From assembly GCF_039539485.1 (NCBI RefSeq), contig NZ_BAABDF010000007.1, forward strand, positions 806,001-870,000: DNA of 64,000 bases, written 5' to 3'. Every line of letters starts with the position of its first letter. Within the stretch, counting starts at the first letter, position 1. Shown piece after piece: positions 24,549 through 33,173 of this stretch. The position numbers and the translations under genes are program-made. The stretch comes from Celeribacter arenosi (GTDB taxonomy: Bacteria > Pseudomonadota > Alphaproteobacteria > Rhodobacterales > Rhodobacteraceae). The notes beneath the pieces were generated by a model that saw only the letters and a program-made list of their open reading frames with translations, ran no database searches and was not told the DNA's origin.

Positions 24549-25450
24549 CTGGGCCCTTCGCCAACCTCCTGCGCAACCGCAACCGGTTGGCGCATCTCGC
24601 GCTGCCAGACATAAAGACCCGCCCCGACGATCACAAGCGCACCCGCCACCGTCCAGTAATCCGGCCAGTTTCCAAAGAACAAAACACCCCATAGCGTCGC
24701 CGTCAAAAGCCCCGCATAGGAAAACGGTGCCACGCTCGAGGCCGGCGCGCTCATATAGGCGCGGATCATCATCAATTGTCCCACCGTGCCCACAATCCCG
24801 ATCGCTGCCATCAACCAGATCGCCGTCCCATCGGGCTGAACCCAGCGCACAGGCGCCACGAATCCCATCATCACCGTGCCGAAAATCCCCGAATAGAGCA
24901 GGGCGGTCATCGGGCTCTCGCGCGTGCCGATATGGCGCGTCACGATGGCATATCCGGCCAGACAAAGTGCCGCCATCAACGGCCAGAGCGCCTGCGGCGT
25001 GAACACCTCCGTGCCCGGCCGGATGATCAACAACGCCCCGAAAAGCGCGGCAATAATCCCCGCCCACCGGCGCGGCCCGACCTTTTCGCCCAAAACAACA
25101 GCGGCCAGCAAGGTGATGAACAAAGGCGCCAGATCACCCACGGCGGTGGCCTCCGCAAGGCCCAGCGATTTCAACCCGATGAAAAACGACCCCGCCGCAC
25201 TGAGCTGCAAAACCGCGCGCAATAGCTGCAAATACGGATGCGCCGTGCGCGCAATCACCCGCAGCGACGCGCCAAACAGAACCAGCACCACCACCAACTG
25301 CCCGCCATAACGCGCCAATAGCACCTGCGAGATATCGACCCGTTGGCCCAACATCTTCGCCAAAGCATCCATAAAGGAAAACGCACTCACCGAGGCGAGC
25401 ATGAACAGAATACCACGCGTGTGGTCGGGGAGGCGGGAAAACCAGATCAT
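24545..25450 (-). CDS. EamA/DMT-superfamily transporter
   Basis: 301 residues with ten hydrophobic helices and two EamA repeats (GILFMLASVSAFSFMDALAK; WPLMAALCLAGYAIVTRHIG). Likely metabolite exporter; substrate unknown. Start: ATG of MIWFSRLPDH, after AAGGAAAG. It overlaps the downstream acyltransferase gene by four bases, hinting at a shared envelope role. Confidence 0.9.
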   Translation of the reverse strand: MIWFSRLPDHTRGILFMLASVSAFSFMDALAKMLGQRVDISQVLLARYGGQLVVVLVLFGASLRVIARTAHPYLQLLRAVLQLSAAGSFFIGLKSLGLAEATAVGDLAPLFITLLAAVVLGEKVGPRRWAGIIAALFGALLIIRPGTEVFTPQALWPLMAALCLAGYAIVTRHIGTRESPMTALLYSGIFGTVMMGFVAPVRWVQPDGTAIWLMAAIGIVGTVGQLMMIRAYMSAPASSVAPFSYAGLLTATLWGVLFFGNWPDYWTVAGALVIVGAGLYVWQREMRQPVAVAQEVGEGPR

Positions 25451-25533
25451 GACTTTCCTTATGCGCCCGCCTGTCGCCTGTCCACGCCCACCGCCCGCGA
25501 CCACGCGCAGAGGCGGTGCGCAAAAATCGACCC

Positions 25534-26685
25534 TCAGTCGTCGCCAACCAACAGGAAAATGTCGCCCGCGGCTTCCAACTCGCGCACCGCGCCCACCACC
25601 GCATTCATCGCCTCTTCGACCTCCGGCCCCGCAATCTCGCCCATTTCGGCCATCTCTTCGCGCAACCCGTCGGCCATCCGTTTGGACATATTGCCCAAAA
25701 TGAAATCGCGCGCCTTCTCGCCGTCGCCCGAGGCCCCCGCCAAAGCGCGCACCAGAACCGCCTGATCGACACCGCGCACCACCTTGCCCACATCGCGCCC
25801 GTCCAGACGGGTAGCGATATTGGCGAAGGTAAAGATGTTGCGCCGCACTTCGCGGGCAAAGGCCTCGTCGGTCTCGTCCAGCCCTTCCAACACCCCCTCG
25901 CGCGTGCTCGACGACGAAAAGTTGAGGATCGCGCCAACCCGTTCGGGCGGCATATCGCGAAACGCCTTGGGCGGCTGCGCATCCAGTCGCGCGGCAATCG
26001 AAATCCCGATCCGCTGCACCACCAGCGGCGAAATCGACGCGGTCAGCGAAATCGCATAGGCAATCCGGCGCGCCCGTTCCCCGGGCAGCTTGGACATCAG
26101 CCCCGCCGCCTTCGCGACCTTGAGTTTAGAGAGCAACACCGCGCCCACTTCGACGCTCTCGGCCTCCAACACCGGCATCAGGCGCGCATCATCCACATCC
26201 GCAATCCGCTCCCACGGGTCACCGGTAAAGGTGAAGCCTGCGTTCTTGCGCAGCTTGGACGCCGTGGTCTGCGAAATTGTCCCGTCGAGCACATCGAGCG
26301 CCCCCTCCAACCCACCGGGAAAGGACAATCCAATCGCGCCGAGTTCATCGAGAAACTCCTCGACCACCGCGGCCAATGTTTCCTTGTCTATATAGCGCAG
26401 CTCGGTCATCTGATGAGCCAGATCGACCTGCATCTGTTCGGGGAAATGTGACAGCGGCAGCTTGATATTCTCCGCCGCCAGCAGACGCACAATAATCGCC
26501 ACCTTCGCCTTGCGCGGCAGCGCCGTGGGCACCCGCGTGGACCCTTGCGAAAAATCCTCCGTGCCATAGGCATCGGGATCAAAGGCGCCGTCAAAGCCGC
26601 CCAGCTCGGGCAAACCGCCCGCATCCGTGGTTAATTGTGGAAGTCCGCTCAAACTCGCCTCATGCGCAAATGCCCCGTTCGGCAC
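25534..26685 (-). CDS. FliG-like flagellar motor switch protein
   Basis: 383 residues. The middle and C-terminal domains match FliG: PLSHFPEQMQVDLAHQMTEL, then repeated armadillo-like helices and the torque region (ANIATRLDGRDVGKVVRGVD, charged residues alternate), ending LREEMAEMGEIAGPEVEEAM and LEAAGDIFLLV. FliG couples stator contact to the rotor in the cytoplasm. The start (GTG at 26685) is uncertain: the first 50 residues are low in similarity to FliG. No flagellar gene neighbours it; purB and an EamA transporter flank it. Confidence 0.75.
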   Translation of the reverse strand: MPNGAFAHEASLSGLPQLTTDAGGLPELGGFDGAFDPDAYGTEDFSQGSTRVPTALPRKAKVAIIVRLLAAENIKLPLSHFPEQMQVDLAHQMTELRYIDKETLAAVVEEFLDELGAIGLSFPGGLEGALDVLDGTISQTTASKLRKNAGFTFTGDPWERIADVDDARLMPVLEAESVEVGAVLLSKLKVAKAAGLMSKLPGERARRIAYAISLTASISPLVVQRIGISIAARLDAQPPKAFRDMPPERVGAILNFSSSSTREGVLEGLDETDEAFAREVRRNIFTFANIATRLDGRDVGKVVRGVDQAVLVRALAGASGDGEKARDFILGNMSKRMADGLREEMAEMGEIAGPEVEEAMNAVVGAVRELEAAGDIFLLVGDD

Positions 26686-26764
26686 AACTGTCGCACAAAG
26701 AGGTTTAACGCAAAGCTACCAAGCTCGCGATTTTACGAGGCAAATGCACGAAAAGGGCAGGGGC

Positions 26765-26923
26765 CTAGCCCATCACCTGCTCGGTGCACATTCCTTTTTC
26801 CGCGTTCCAAACCAACCCGTCCGCACAGGAGGCGGCGCGTTGTTCATGGCTGCAGCCTTCGGCAAGGGCGGGCGCGCCAAAGGGCGCAATCAGAGCGAAT
26901 AGAAGAACAAGTTTGCGGATCAT
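26765..26923 (-). CDS. Small exported cysteine-containing protein, 52 residues
   Basis: From the ATG at 26923, eight bases after GGAG, the frame encodes a signal peptide (MIRKLVLLFALIAPFGAPAL, cut after AEG-type residues) and a short mature part, CSHEQRAASCADGLVWNAEK then MCTEQVMG. Three Cys remain in the mature chain (about 30 residues). The C-x-DG-x-x-W-x-x-x-x-x-x-C spacing is typical of small rhodobacterial exported proteins found near purB, but I know no function. Too short for most gene callers. Confidence 0.7.
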   Translation of the reverse strand: MIRKLVLLFALIAPFGAPALAEGCSHEQRAASCADGLVWNAEKGMCTEQVMG

Positions 26924-26979
26924 GGTAGGATCTCCAAAGTTGACCTGAGGATGACCCTACCACATTTCCGCGGATTTTC

Positions 26980-28281
26980 TTAGCCAAACACGCGTTTGAA
27001 AATCGTATCGACATGTTTGGTGTGATATTCCATGTCGAATTTCTCGTTGATCCCCTCCACCCCGAGGGCGGCCACAACATCAGCGTCCGCCAACAATTCC
27101 TCACGGAAATCGGTGCGGAATTCCCAGACCTTCAACGCATTGCGCTGTACCATCGAATAGGCGTCTTCGCGCGACACACCCGCCTGCGTCAGCGCGAGCA
27201 GCACACGCTGGCTCATGACCAGCCCCGGGAATTTGTTCATGTTGTCGAGCATGTTTTCAGGGAAAATCAACATCTTGTCGATCACACCTGTCAAACGGTT
27301 GAGCGCAAAATCGAGCGTAATGGTCGAATCCGGCCCGATGGCGCGCTCCACGGAGGAGTGCGAAATATCGCGCTCATGCCAGAGCGCCACGTTCTCCATC
27401 GCGGGCACCACAGACATGCGCACCAGACGCGCCAGACCGGTCAGGTTTTCGGTCAGAACAGGGTTTTTCTTATGCGGCATCGCCGAGGACCCTTTTTGGC
27501 CCATGGAGAAAAACTCCGCCCCCTCCAACACTTCCGTGCGCTGCATGTGACGGATTTCAATCGCCACGTTTTCGATCGACGAGGCAATCACACCCAGCAC
27601 CGCAAAGAACATCGCGTGACGGTCGCGGGGAATCACCTGCGTGGAAATCGGCTCCGGCGTCAGGCCGAGTTTCGCACAGACATGCTCCTCAACGCGCGGA
27701 TCGATATTGGCAAACGTGCCGACCGCGCCCGAAATCGCCCCCGTGGCGATCTCTTCGCGCGCCGCTTTCAGGCGCGCGAGGTTGCGATCCATCTCCGCGT
27801 AAAACCGCGCAAAAGTCAGACCCATGGTCGTCGGCTCGGCGTGAATGCCGTGGCTGCGCCCGACGCGCACCGTGTTCTTATGCTCGATCGCGCGTTTCTT
27901 CAGCGCCGCCAGCAGCGCCTCCATATCCGCGACCAGAATGTCGCTCGCACGCACCAGCTGCACGTTCAAACAAGTGTCCAACACATCCGAAGAGGTCATC
28001 CCCTGATGGACAAAGCGCGCCTCCTCGGACCCCACATGTTCGGCCAGATGGGTCAGGAACGCGATCACGTCATGCTTGGTCACCGCCTCGATCTCGTCAA
28101 TGCGCGCCACGTCGAACTCGACATCGCGGGCCTTCCACACCGCATCCGCATTCTCGCGCGGGATCACCCCCAGATCGGCCATCGCATCACAGGCATGCGC
28201 CTCGATCTCGTACCAGATTTTGAATTTCGTGGCCGGTTCCCAGATGGCGACCATATCGGGGCGGGAGTAACGGGGGATCAT
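26980..28281 (-). CDS. purB: Adenylosuccinate lyase
   Basis: 433-residue enzyme of the fumarase/aspartase superfamily acting twice in purine synthesis (SAICAR to AICAR, adenylosuccinate to AMP). Signature loop GSSAMPHKKNP is intact with its catalytic Ser; TSSDVLDTCLNVQL and GRSHGIHAEPTTMG are the other conserved regions. Length normal. AAAGGAAAG precedes the ATG. Confidence 0.98.
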   Translation of the reverse strand: MIPRYSRPDMVAIWEPATKFKIWYEIEAHACDAMADLGVIPRENADAVWKARDVEFDVARIDEIEAVTKHDVIAFLTHLAEHVGSEEARFVHQGMTSSDVLDTCLNVQLVRASDILVADMEALLAALKKRAIEHKNTVRVGRSHGIHAEPTTMGLTFARFYAEMDRNLARLKAAREEIATGAISGAVGTFANIDPRVEEHVCAKLGLTPEPISTQVIPRDRHAMFFAVLGVIASSIENVAIEIRHMQRTEVLEGAEFFSMGQKGSSAMPHKKNPVLTENLTGLARLVRMSVVPAMENVALWHERDISHSSVERAIGPDSTITLDFALNRLTGVIDKMLIFPENMLDNMNKFPGLVMSQRVLLALTQAGVSREDAYSMVQRNALKVWEFRTDFREELLADADVVAALGVEGINEKFDMEYHTKHVDTIFKRVFG

Positions 28282-28463
28282 GGGCGTCTTTCCTTTGCGT
28301 CAGATGTCGCGCGCGGTGTACGCGCGCCGCCCCGAAAGGGCAAGACTGGGCCTTGCACGCCCGCGCCCATACGCGCACAAATGACGCGCACAAATGACCC
28401 GCGCATCCCCGCAATGCGCATCCCCGCACGCAACTACGCAACCATCCGGCCAAAAGGGACCCC

Positions 28464-28877
28464 ATGCGCACTCTGGACGACTTCGAAGGCCACTGGACCA
28501 TCTCCCGCCACATCGAGGACGCGCGCGCGCGCCAGACCGGCACCCTGACCGGCACCTGCACCTTCACGCGCACCGACACCGGATTGCTGCAAACCGAAAC
28601 CGGCACGCTCACACTGGCCGGCACCTCGTTTGAGGCCACGCGGCGCTACCTGTGGCACAGCGACGGCGACCTCATTGCGGTCCATTTCGACGATGGCCGG
28701 TTCTTCCACCACGTCGACCCCGCCGCCACAAACCCCACCGCAGGCCACGACTGCGCGCCCGACCGCTATGATGTCACCTATGACTTCTCGCGCTGGCCCA
28801 TGTGGCAATCGCGCTGGCACGTGGCAGGCCCGCGCAAGGACTACGTCTCCACCACCACCTTTGAAAACTCCCGCTAA
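28464..28877 (+). CDS. DUF6314 family protein
   Basis: 137 residues, all-beta looking, with paired polar strands: FEGHWTISRHIED, GTLTGTCTFTRTD, GTSFEATRRYLWHSDGDLIA, VHFDDGRFFHHVD, HDCAPDRYDVTYDFS and WHVAGPRKDYVSTT. This matches DUF6314, a small domain common in Rhodobacterales with no known function; a lipocalin-like barrel is plausible. Single gene diverging from purB. Confidence 0.75.
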   Translation: MRTLDDFEGHWTISRHIEDARARQTGTLTGTCTFTRTDTGLLQTETGTLTLAGTSFEATRRYLWHSDGDLIAVHFDDGRFFHHVDPAATNPTAGHDCAPDRYDVTYDFSRWPMWQSRWHVAGPRKDYVSTTTFENSR

Positions 28878-29029
28878 GCGGGGTTTGCAAACTCGCCCCC
28901 CGCCATTTAGCAACTTTCGCAGCTTTGCCTCTTTTGCCCCCGCCAAAGCCGCCAATAGTCTTGCGAAGGCAGGGCACATGGGGCACAAGTGAACCAATTC
29001 CACCTGCGATGTGTGAAAGGATAAATTTC

Positions 29030-29629
29030 ATGGCAATCCCGATGACCGACAAAGTGCTCGCCGAAGCTTTCGGCGCAAACTCAGGCACCGCTCTGCGCGC
29101 CAAACAGGTGGCCCTCGTGCTCGCCGGTGTGGCAATCCTCGCAATCAGCGCCAAAATCGCCGTGCCGATGTGGCCGGTCCCGATCACCATGGGCACCTTC
29201 GCGGTCCTTGGCCTTGGTGCCGCCTACGGCCCGCGCCTCGGGTTTGCGACCATCGCGCTCTACATGCTCGTCGGCGCGCTCGGCTTTGACGTCTTCGCAG
29301 GCTCCTCGGCGGAAAAATTCGGCCTCGCCTACATGAAGGGCGGCACCGGCGGCTACCTCATCGGCTACGTGCTCGCCACCATCGCGCTCGGCATGTTCGC
29401 CCGCAAAGGCTGGGACCGCTCGTTTGGCAAAATGGCGCTCGGCATGTTCATCGGCAACGTGCTCATCTACGTACCCGGCCTGATCTGGCTCGGCCAACTC
29501 TACGGCTGGGACCAACCGATCCTCGCATGGGGCCTCACACCCTTCCTCGTGGGCGACGCAATCAAACTGGCTCTGGCCGCTCTGATCCTGCCCGCCGCAT
29601 GGAAATTCGTGGGCAAGGCACGCGGCTAA
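29030..29629 (+). CDS. bioY: Biotin transporter substrate-binding component BioY
   Basis: 199-residue S component of the energy-coupling factor biotin importer, six helices. The VPMWPVPITMGTFAVLGLGA region and GGTGGYLIGYVLATIALGMF are diagnostic BioY motifs. Start: ATG of MAIPMTDKVLAE after AAAGGATA. No bioM/bioN follow, so it may work alone or with a shared ECF module. I saw no BioR-type box upstream. A strong terminator follows. Confidence 0.93.
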   Translation: MAIPMTDKVLAEAFGANSGTALRAKQVALVLAGVAILAISAKIAVPMWPVPITMGTFAVLGLGAAYGPRLGFATIALYMLVGALGFDVFAGSSAEKFGLAYMKGGTGGYLIGYVLATIALGMFARKGWDRSFGKMALGMFIGNVLIYVPGLIWLGQLYGWDQPILAWGLTPFLVGDAIKLALAALILPAAWKFVGKARG

Positions 29630-29664
29630 CCCCGCAGCCCCCACCAACCCCCAAAAACGAAAAC

Positions 29665-29688
29665 GGGCGCCGCGAGGCGCCCTTTTTT
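29665..29688 (+). terminator. Intrinsic terminator of bioY
   Basis: GGGCGCC and GGCGCCC, loop GCGA, then TTTTTT. 35 bases after the bioY stop. Confidence 0.92.
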
Positions 29689-29724
29689 CATGTCCGGTGT
29701 CCAAGCCGTTTCAACGACCCGCCC

Positions 29725-30024
29725 TCACATCCCGACAACCGGATCGGATAGCGATGTAAACGGCGTTCCCGCCAAAAAGGTGTGAATGAAATAGATCAGC
29801 CCCGCGGCGAACAATCCCACCTGAACGACCCGCACCGCCGTGTCGGAAACCGTCACCACCTTGGCAAACCCCGACGGCTCTGCCACGGGCGCCACAGGCG
29901 CCACATCCCCACGCCGATCCGCCATCTCGCCCCGACGCGCCTCCGCCGCCGCAATCAACGCCGCACGGCGCACTTCACGGTGCACTTCACGGCGCCGACC
30001 ATCTGCCCGCACCGCACGCCTCAC
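29725..30024 (-). CDS. Small single-helix membrane protein
   Basis: 99 residues: a basic, Arg/Ala-rich N-terminal half, then one hydrophobic helix near the C-terminus (VQVGLFAAGLIYFIHTFLAG). Starts with GTG overlapping the stop of the upstream gene (GTGA), which supports coupled translation. No family recognised. The Arg-rich N-terminus could be cytosolic or could reflect a later true start. Confidence 0.5.
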   Translation of the reverse strand: MRRAVRADGRRREVHREVRRAALIAAAEARRGEMADRRGDVAPVAPVAEPSGFAKVVTVSDTAVRVVQVGLFAAGLIYFIHTFLAGTPFTSLSDPVVGM

Positions 30025-30392
30025 GGGATCAACAACGGCAATAGGGGCGCGGAATCGCTCGGCGGGCGATCGGCGACAAAGGGTCTGGGTTCGGGCGCAG
30101 GCTCGTTGAGAACCGACAAAGGATAGGTTGAGCGCGCACTATCGGCGCCAAAAAACGCCACCAACCCGTCTTTCGCCAAAGAATAGACAATCACCATCGC
30201 CAATCCAAAGACCGCAATCCGCAAACCCTGATACAGCCCCTCGGCGACGCGTTTCATGGGGCGCGCGGCCGAAACCGCCACCGCACGGGCCTTATGCGCC
30301 CGCCCGTTCTCCATCGCGCCAGAGCCCTCCAGAACGGCAAAATCGCCCTCTGGAACGGATGTGCTGGAAAGGTTTTTCAAAGATGGTTTCAT
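30021..30392 (-). CDS. Small membrane protein with Pro-rich tail
   Basis: 123 residues. Polar N-terminus, one or two hydrophobic segments (GLRIAVFGLAMVIVYSLAKD, LVAFFGA) and a Pro-rich C-terminus (NEPAPEPRPFVADRPP). AAAGAG precedes the ATG. Coupled by a four-base overlap to the next small membrane protein, so the pair may act together. No family recognised. Confidence 0.5.
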   Translation of the reverse strand: MKPSLKNLSSTSVPEGDFAVLEGSGAMENGRAHKARAVAVSAARPMKRVAEGLYQGLRIAVFGLAMVIVYSLAKDGLVAFFGADSARSTYPLSVLNEPAPEPRPFVADRPPSDSAPLLPLLIP

Positions 30393-30873
30393 TGAACTCT
30401 TTAAAATTTATCTACTGGTTAACGTTTAGTCTTCGAAACAAGGCATGAATTCGGCACATAACCGGCACCGAAGGGACGTCACGCGCGGAATTGGAAACAA
30501 CCCGTTTCCGCCAAAATTCGCGACGTTACGTCGTTTACCGCAACCGCCGCGCCGCGTGACAGAGAAAATTCCGCCTAGCGTTCTGAAATCTAACCGCATT
30601 GTGCGTTTGCGCAAAAACTGCGGCCAAAAAGTCGCGCCCTTTTACCATTTATCGACCTTTTGGTCAAAAATGCCTGCAATTTTGATGCACCGACCGCCAA
30701 TCGCCCCCCCAAATCCGCACATCTCGCCCCCGCACATACCGCCCCGCCCGAATCCCCGCGCCATACCCGCACGCATCCCTCACATGCCGCCAAACGCGCG
30801 GAATTCCCCTTACCCGCGCCGCGCCAGCCCCCCACAATGCCCTCAAAGAATTCTAAGGGAAGGACCCCAATTT
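30393..30873. other. Intergenic region, 481 bases, no gene supported
   Basis: Divergent gap between the two small membrane proteins and the DUF533 gene. Bases 30393-30440 and 30580-30690 are A+T-rich and could hold promoters. The in-frame extension upstream of the DUF533 start is open from 30445 but encodes Pro/Arg/His-rich, low-complexity residues with no ribosome site, so it is not called coding. Confidence 0.6.
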
Positions 30874-31743
30874 ATGAGCCTCGTCAAAACTCTCGCCAAA
30901 GTTGCCATCGGTGTCGCAGTCGCCAAAGGCGTCAGCTCCATGGCCAAAGGCGGCGCCACCCGCCAAGCTTCCAACCCCGGCACGGGTAGCGTCTTTGGCT
31001 CCGGCTCCTCCACCGGCGCAGGCGGCGGTCTGGGCGATATGCTCGGCCAGGTGCTCGGCGGGAACACCACCACAGCCACCACACGCACGCAGAGCGGATC
31101 TCAGGGCGGCACGGGCGGTCTGGGCGACCTGCTCGGCCAAGTCCTCGGCGGCGGGGCAGGCGGTGCCTCTGCGGGCGGCGCAGGCGGTCTTCAGGACATG
31201 CTCGGTCAGGTCCTCGGCGGCGGCGGTGCTTCCCAACAGGGCGGCCTCGGTGGCCTCCTCGAAGGTCTGAGCAAAGCCTCCAACCCCGGTCAGGTCGCAG
31301 CCCCCAAACCCTCCTCGGGCTCGCTCGGCGATATGCTGAACCAAGCCATCCAGCGCATGGACGAACCCGAAGTCACCCCGTCGCGCGAACAGGAAGACAC
31401 CGCCGCCCTCATGCTGCGCGCGATGATCCAGGCCGCCAAATCCGACGGCCGCATCGACGCCGAAGAGAAAAAGGCCCTGATGGCCAACCTGCAGGACCTC
31501 ACCCACGACGAAATGGCCTTTGTGAACGAAGAGCTGTCCAAACCCGTCGATGTCCAGGCCCTCGCACGCGACGTGCCCCGTGGCCTCGAACAGCAGGTCT
31601 ACATGATGTCGCTGGTCGCCCTCGACCTCGATAGCAAAGCCGAAGCGGAATACATCCACGCCCTCGGTCAGGCCCTCAAAATCCAGCCCCAGATGGCCAA
31701 CGCCATCCACGAAAAAATGGGCGAACCGGTCCTCTACCGCTAA
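30874..31743 (+). CDS. DUF533/TerB-like protein with tandem Gly-rich repeats
   Basis: 289 residues. N-terminal hydrophobic segment (LAKVAIGVAVAKGVSSMA), then three imperfect repeats of GLGDMLGQVLGG (about residues 50-125, with Gly/Ser/Thr spacers) and a fourth degenerate copy (GSLGDMLNQAIQ). The C-terminal helical domain (AALMLRAMIQAAKSDGRIDA) is the DUF533/TerB pattern with an acidic Asp-Gly loop. Role unknown; related to YebE. AAGGGAAGG precedes the ATG. Confidence 0.8.
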   Translation: MSLVKTLAKVAIGVAVAKGVSSMAKGGATRQASNPGTGSVFGSGSSTGAGGGLGDMLGQVLGGNTTTATTRTQSGSQGGTGGLGDLLGQVLGGGAGGASAGGAGGLQDMLGQVLGGGGASQQGGLGGLLEGLSKASNPGQVAAPKPSSGSLGDMLNQAIQRMDEPEVTPSREQEDTAALMLRAMIQAAKSDGRIDAEEKKALMANLQDLTHDEMAFVNEELSKPVDVQALARDVPRGLEQQVYMMSLVALDLDSKAEAEYIHALGQALKIQPQMANAIHEKMGEPVLYR

Positions 31744-31800
31744 CCAACCCCGCGCCTACCCCCTTCAGCGACCCACCCCCAAGCGCGCTGAACACGAAAA

Positions 31801-31828
31801 AAGGCCCCGGCATAAGCCCGGGGCCTTT
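31801..31828 (+). terminator. Intrinsic terminator after DUF533
   Basis: AAGGCCCCGG and CCGGGGCCTT form a 10-bp perfect stem with a 7-base loop, then T. Preceded by GAACACGAAAAA, so it may work in both directions. A close copy follows the VOC gene. Confidence 0.7.
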
Positions 31829-32102
31829 GCGCATTGTAGGGCAGGGCCAACAAAACCCCACCGCCCATTCCCCGTGCAGCGTGTCTGTAATACGGGTTGG
31901 TCGGCAATGCGGACGGAGCTGCCGTCCGATTTCACGAATGGTATGACCGCGCTTCCAATCAAAGCAGAAATGGCTCAGGATCGAAAACGCAAGGACAACC
32001 AGCCATTGGCTCGTTATCCGACAAGTAGGAGTCGGACAGTAGCCAATTTCACTGTTAGAGCTTACCCAGAAGAAAATGTTCAATTGGAAGGTGGGAGTTT
32101 TG
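31829..32102. other. Left flank of the DUF2971 islet
   Basis: About 270 bases between the DUF533 terminator and the DUF2971 start, where base composition drops from C-rich to A+T-richer at about 31880. It holds a small hairpin (CGGACGG-AGCTG-CCGTCCG, 31910-31928). Short open frames run through it but none has a ribosome site; it may be debris of an older gene. Confidence 0.5.
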
Positions 32103-32954
32103 ATGAAGCATTTCTTCGAGCCAGTTACGGGCCAAACGTTGTATCACTACACTTCAGCGGAGGGCGCGGAAGCTGTTCTTCGGACCAAAAAGCTACGACT
32201 TTCGGAATTCTCGAAGATGAATGATACATCCGAGTATGAATACGCCAAATCCAAGTTTATTGAGGCGTATCAGAACCGTGAGGTCTGGGTCGAAGAATTT
32301 CCTCGTTGGACGGCAAACATCAAGCTCACGACACACGAGCCTGCGACCACAATGATGATAGGAAGCCTGACCGAAGAGAAGGATGATGTCGGACTTTGGG
32401 ACCGATATGCGGGTCACGGTACGGGGTGCACTCTGGGAATCGACGCATTCTGGTTGACAGAAGCCGCTGGTGTGGCGGTAAGGCGAGTGTCTTATGATAC
32501 TGACTACTTGAAGGACTTTGTAAATTCGGGCCTATCTATGCTGCAATCCGCTTTTGAAGATAACCCAGATAATCGCCACGAGTTGGAAGAGCTGGCATCA
32601 ATGTTGGTGTTTGATTTGTATGCTTTCAAGGATCCGCGTTTTCGATCCGAGCGGGAGGTGCGGATATCTCGTCTCACGGTGACCGACGATACAATGCCGT
32701 TTGGTTTGCGGGATGTTGGGGGTCACAAGAGTGACGGTACGCATGTTCCTGCATTGCCAATTCAGCAACGACAAAGTCAGCACGGACCGATACGCTTTCT
32801 TGAACTTCCCCTCGAAAATGACAGTCTAGGTTTTGCCATTAAGTCAGTGTGTTTTGGCCCGAGCATTAATCCTGACAGTGAAGCCTCAATAAAAGAGTTG
32901 GTCAGTGAATATTCAGGAATCGAGCTATCGAACTCCGATATTCCTCTGCGTTGA
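32103..32954 (+). CDS. DUF2971 family protein on an A+T-richer islet
   Basis: 283 residues starting MKHFFEPVTGQTLYHYTSAE, six bases after GGGAG (an ATG 27 bases upstream lacks one). The DUF2971 marks are LYHYTSAEGAEAVLRTKKLR, KMNDTSEYEYAKSKF, GLWDRYAGHGTG and FRSEREVRI. The fold's activity is not established to my knowledge; the early HYT and late E-x-E-x-R could suit an ADP-ribosyltransferase-like site (inference). Codon usage is clearly different from the neighbours, and the gene stands alone between a lipoprotein and DUF533, consistent with horizontal gain. Confidence 0.75.
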   Translation: MKHFFEPVTGQTLYHYTSAEGAEAVLRTKKLRLSEFSKMNDTSEYEYAKSKFIEAYQNREVWVEEFPRWTANIKLTTHEPATTMMIGSLTEEKDDVGLWDRYAGHGTGCTLGIDAFWLTEAAGVAVRRVSYDTDYLKDFVNSGLSMLQSAFEDNPDNRHELEELASMLVFDLYAFKDPRFRSEREVRISRLTVTDDTMPFGLRDVGGHKSDGTHVPALPIQQRQSQHGPIRFLELPLENDSLGFAIKSVCFGPSINPDSEASIKELVSEYSGIELSNSDIPLR

Positions 32955-33173
32955 CTACCTAATTCTAAGTAGCAACCCAAAGTCGAGTTTGATGGCGGCA
33001 GTCAGCAAACTGGCCACTCTTTGGTTGGTAGGTTTTCTGCGAATCTCTGACATTCGAACGGTATGTAGCATAGGTCAAAATGGCCTCCTTGCGGCCGTTC
33101 GCTGCAAGGCCGTCCAAAGTCTCTTACGGCCCCACACCAGCCCCATACAACCTGCCTGACACCCCCGAACCCG

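Noticed and set aside
23592..25067. 491-residue fused acyltransferase
   Set aside because: The upstream part is the EamA gene read out of frame; the real start at 24548 overlaps the EamA stop by four bases.
27013..28548. 511-residue open frame antisense to purB
   Set aside because: Shadow of purB with the same Arg/His-rich composition.
28940..29029. BioR-type operator before bioY
   Set aside because: Looked for a TTATnnATAA-like palindrome; none present.
30445..30873. N-terminal extension of the DUF533 protein
   Set aside because: Open by chance; encodes Pro/Arg-rich residues, and the ribosome site and family start are at 30874.
31874..32224. 116-residue frame overlapping the DUF2971 start
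   Set aside because: Out of frame with the DUF2971 gene, no ribosome site, no recognisable motif; could at most be debris.
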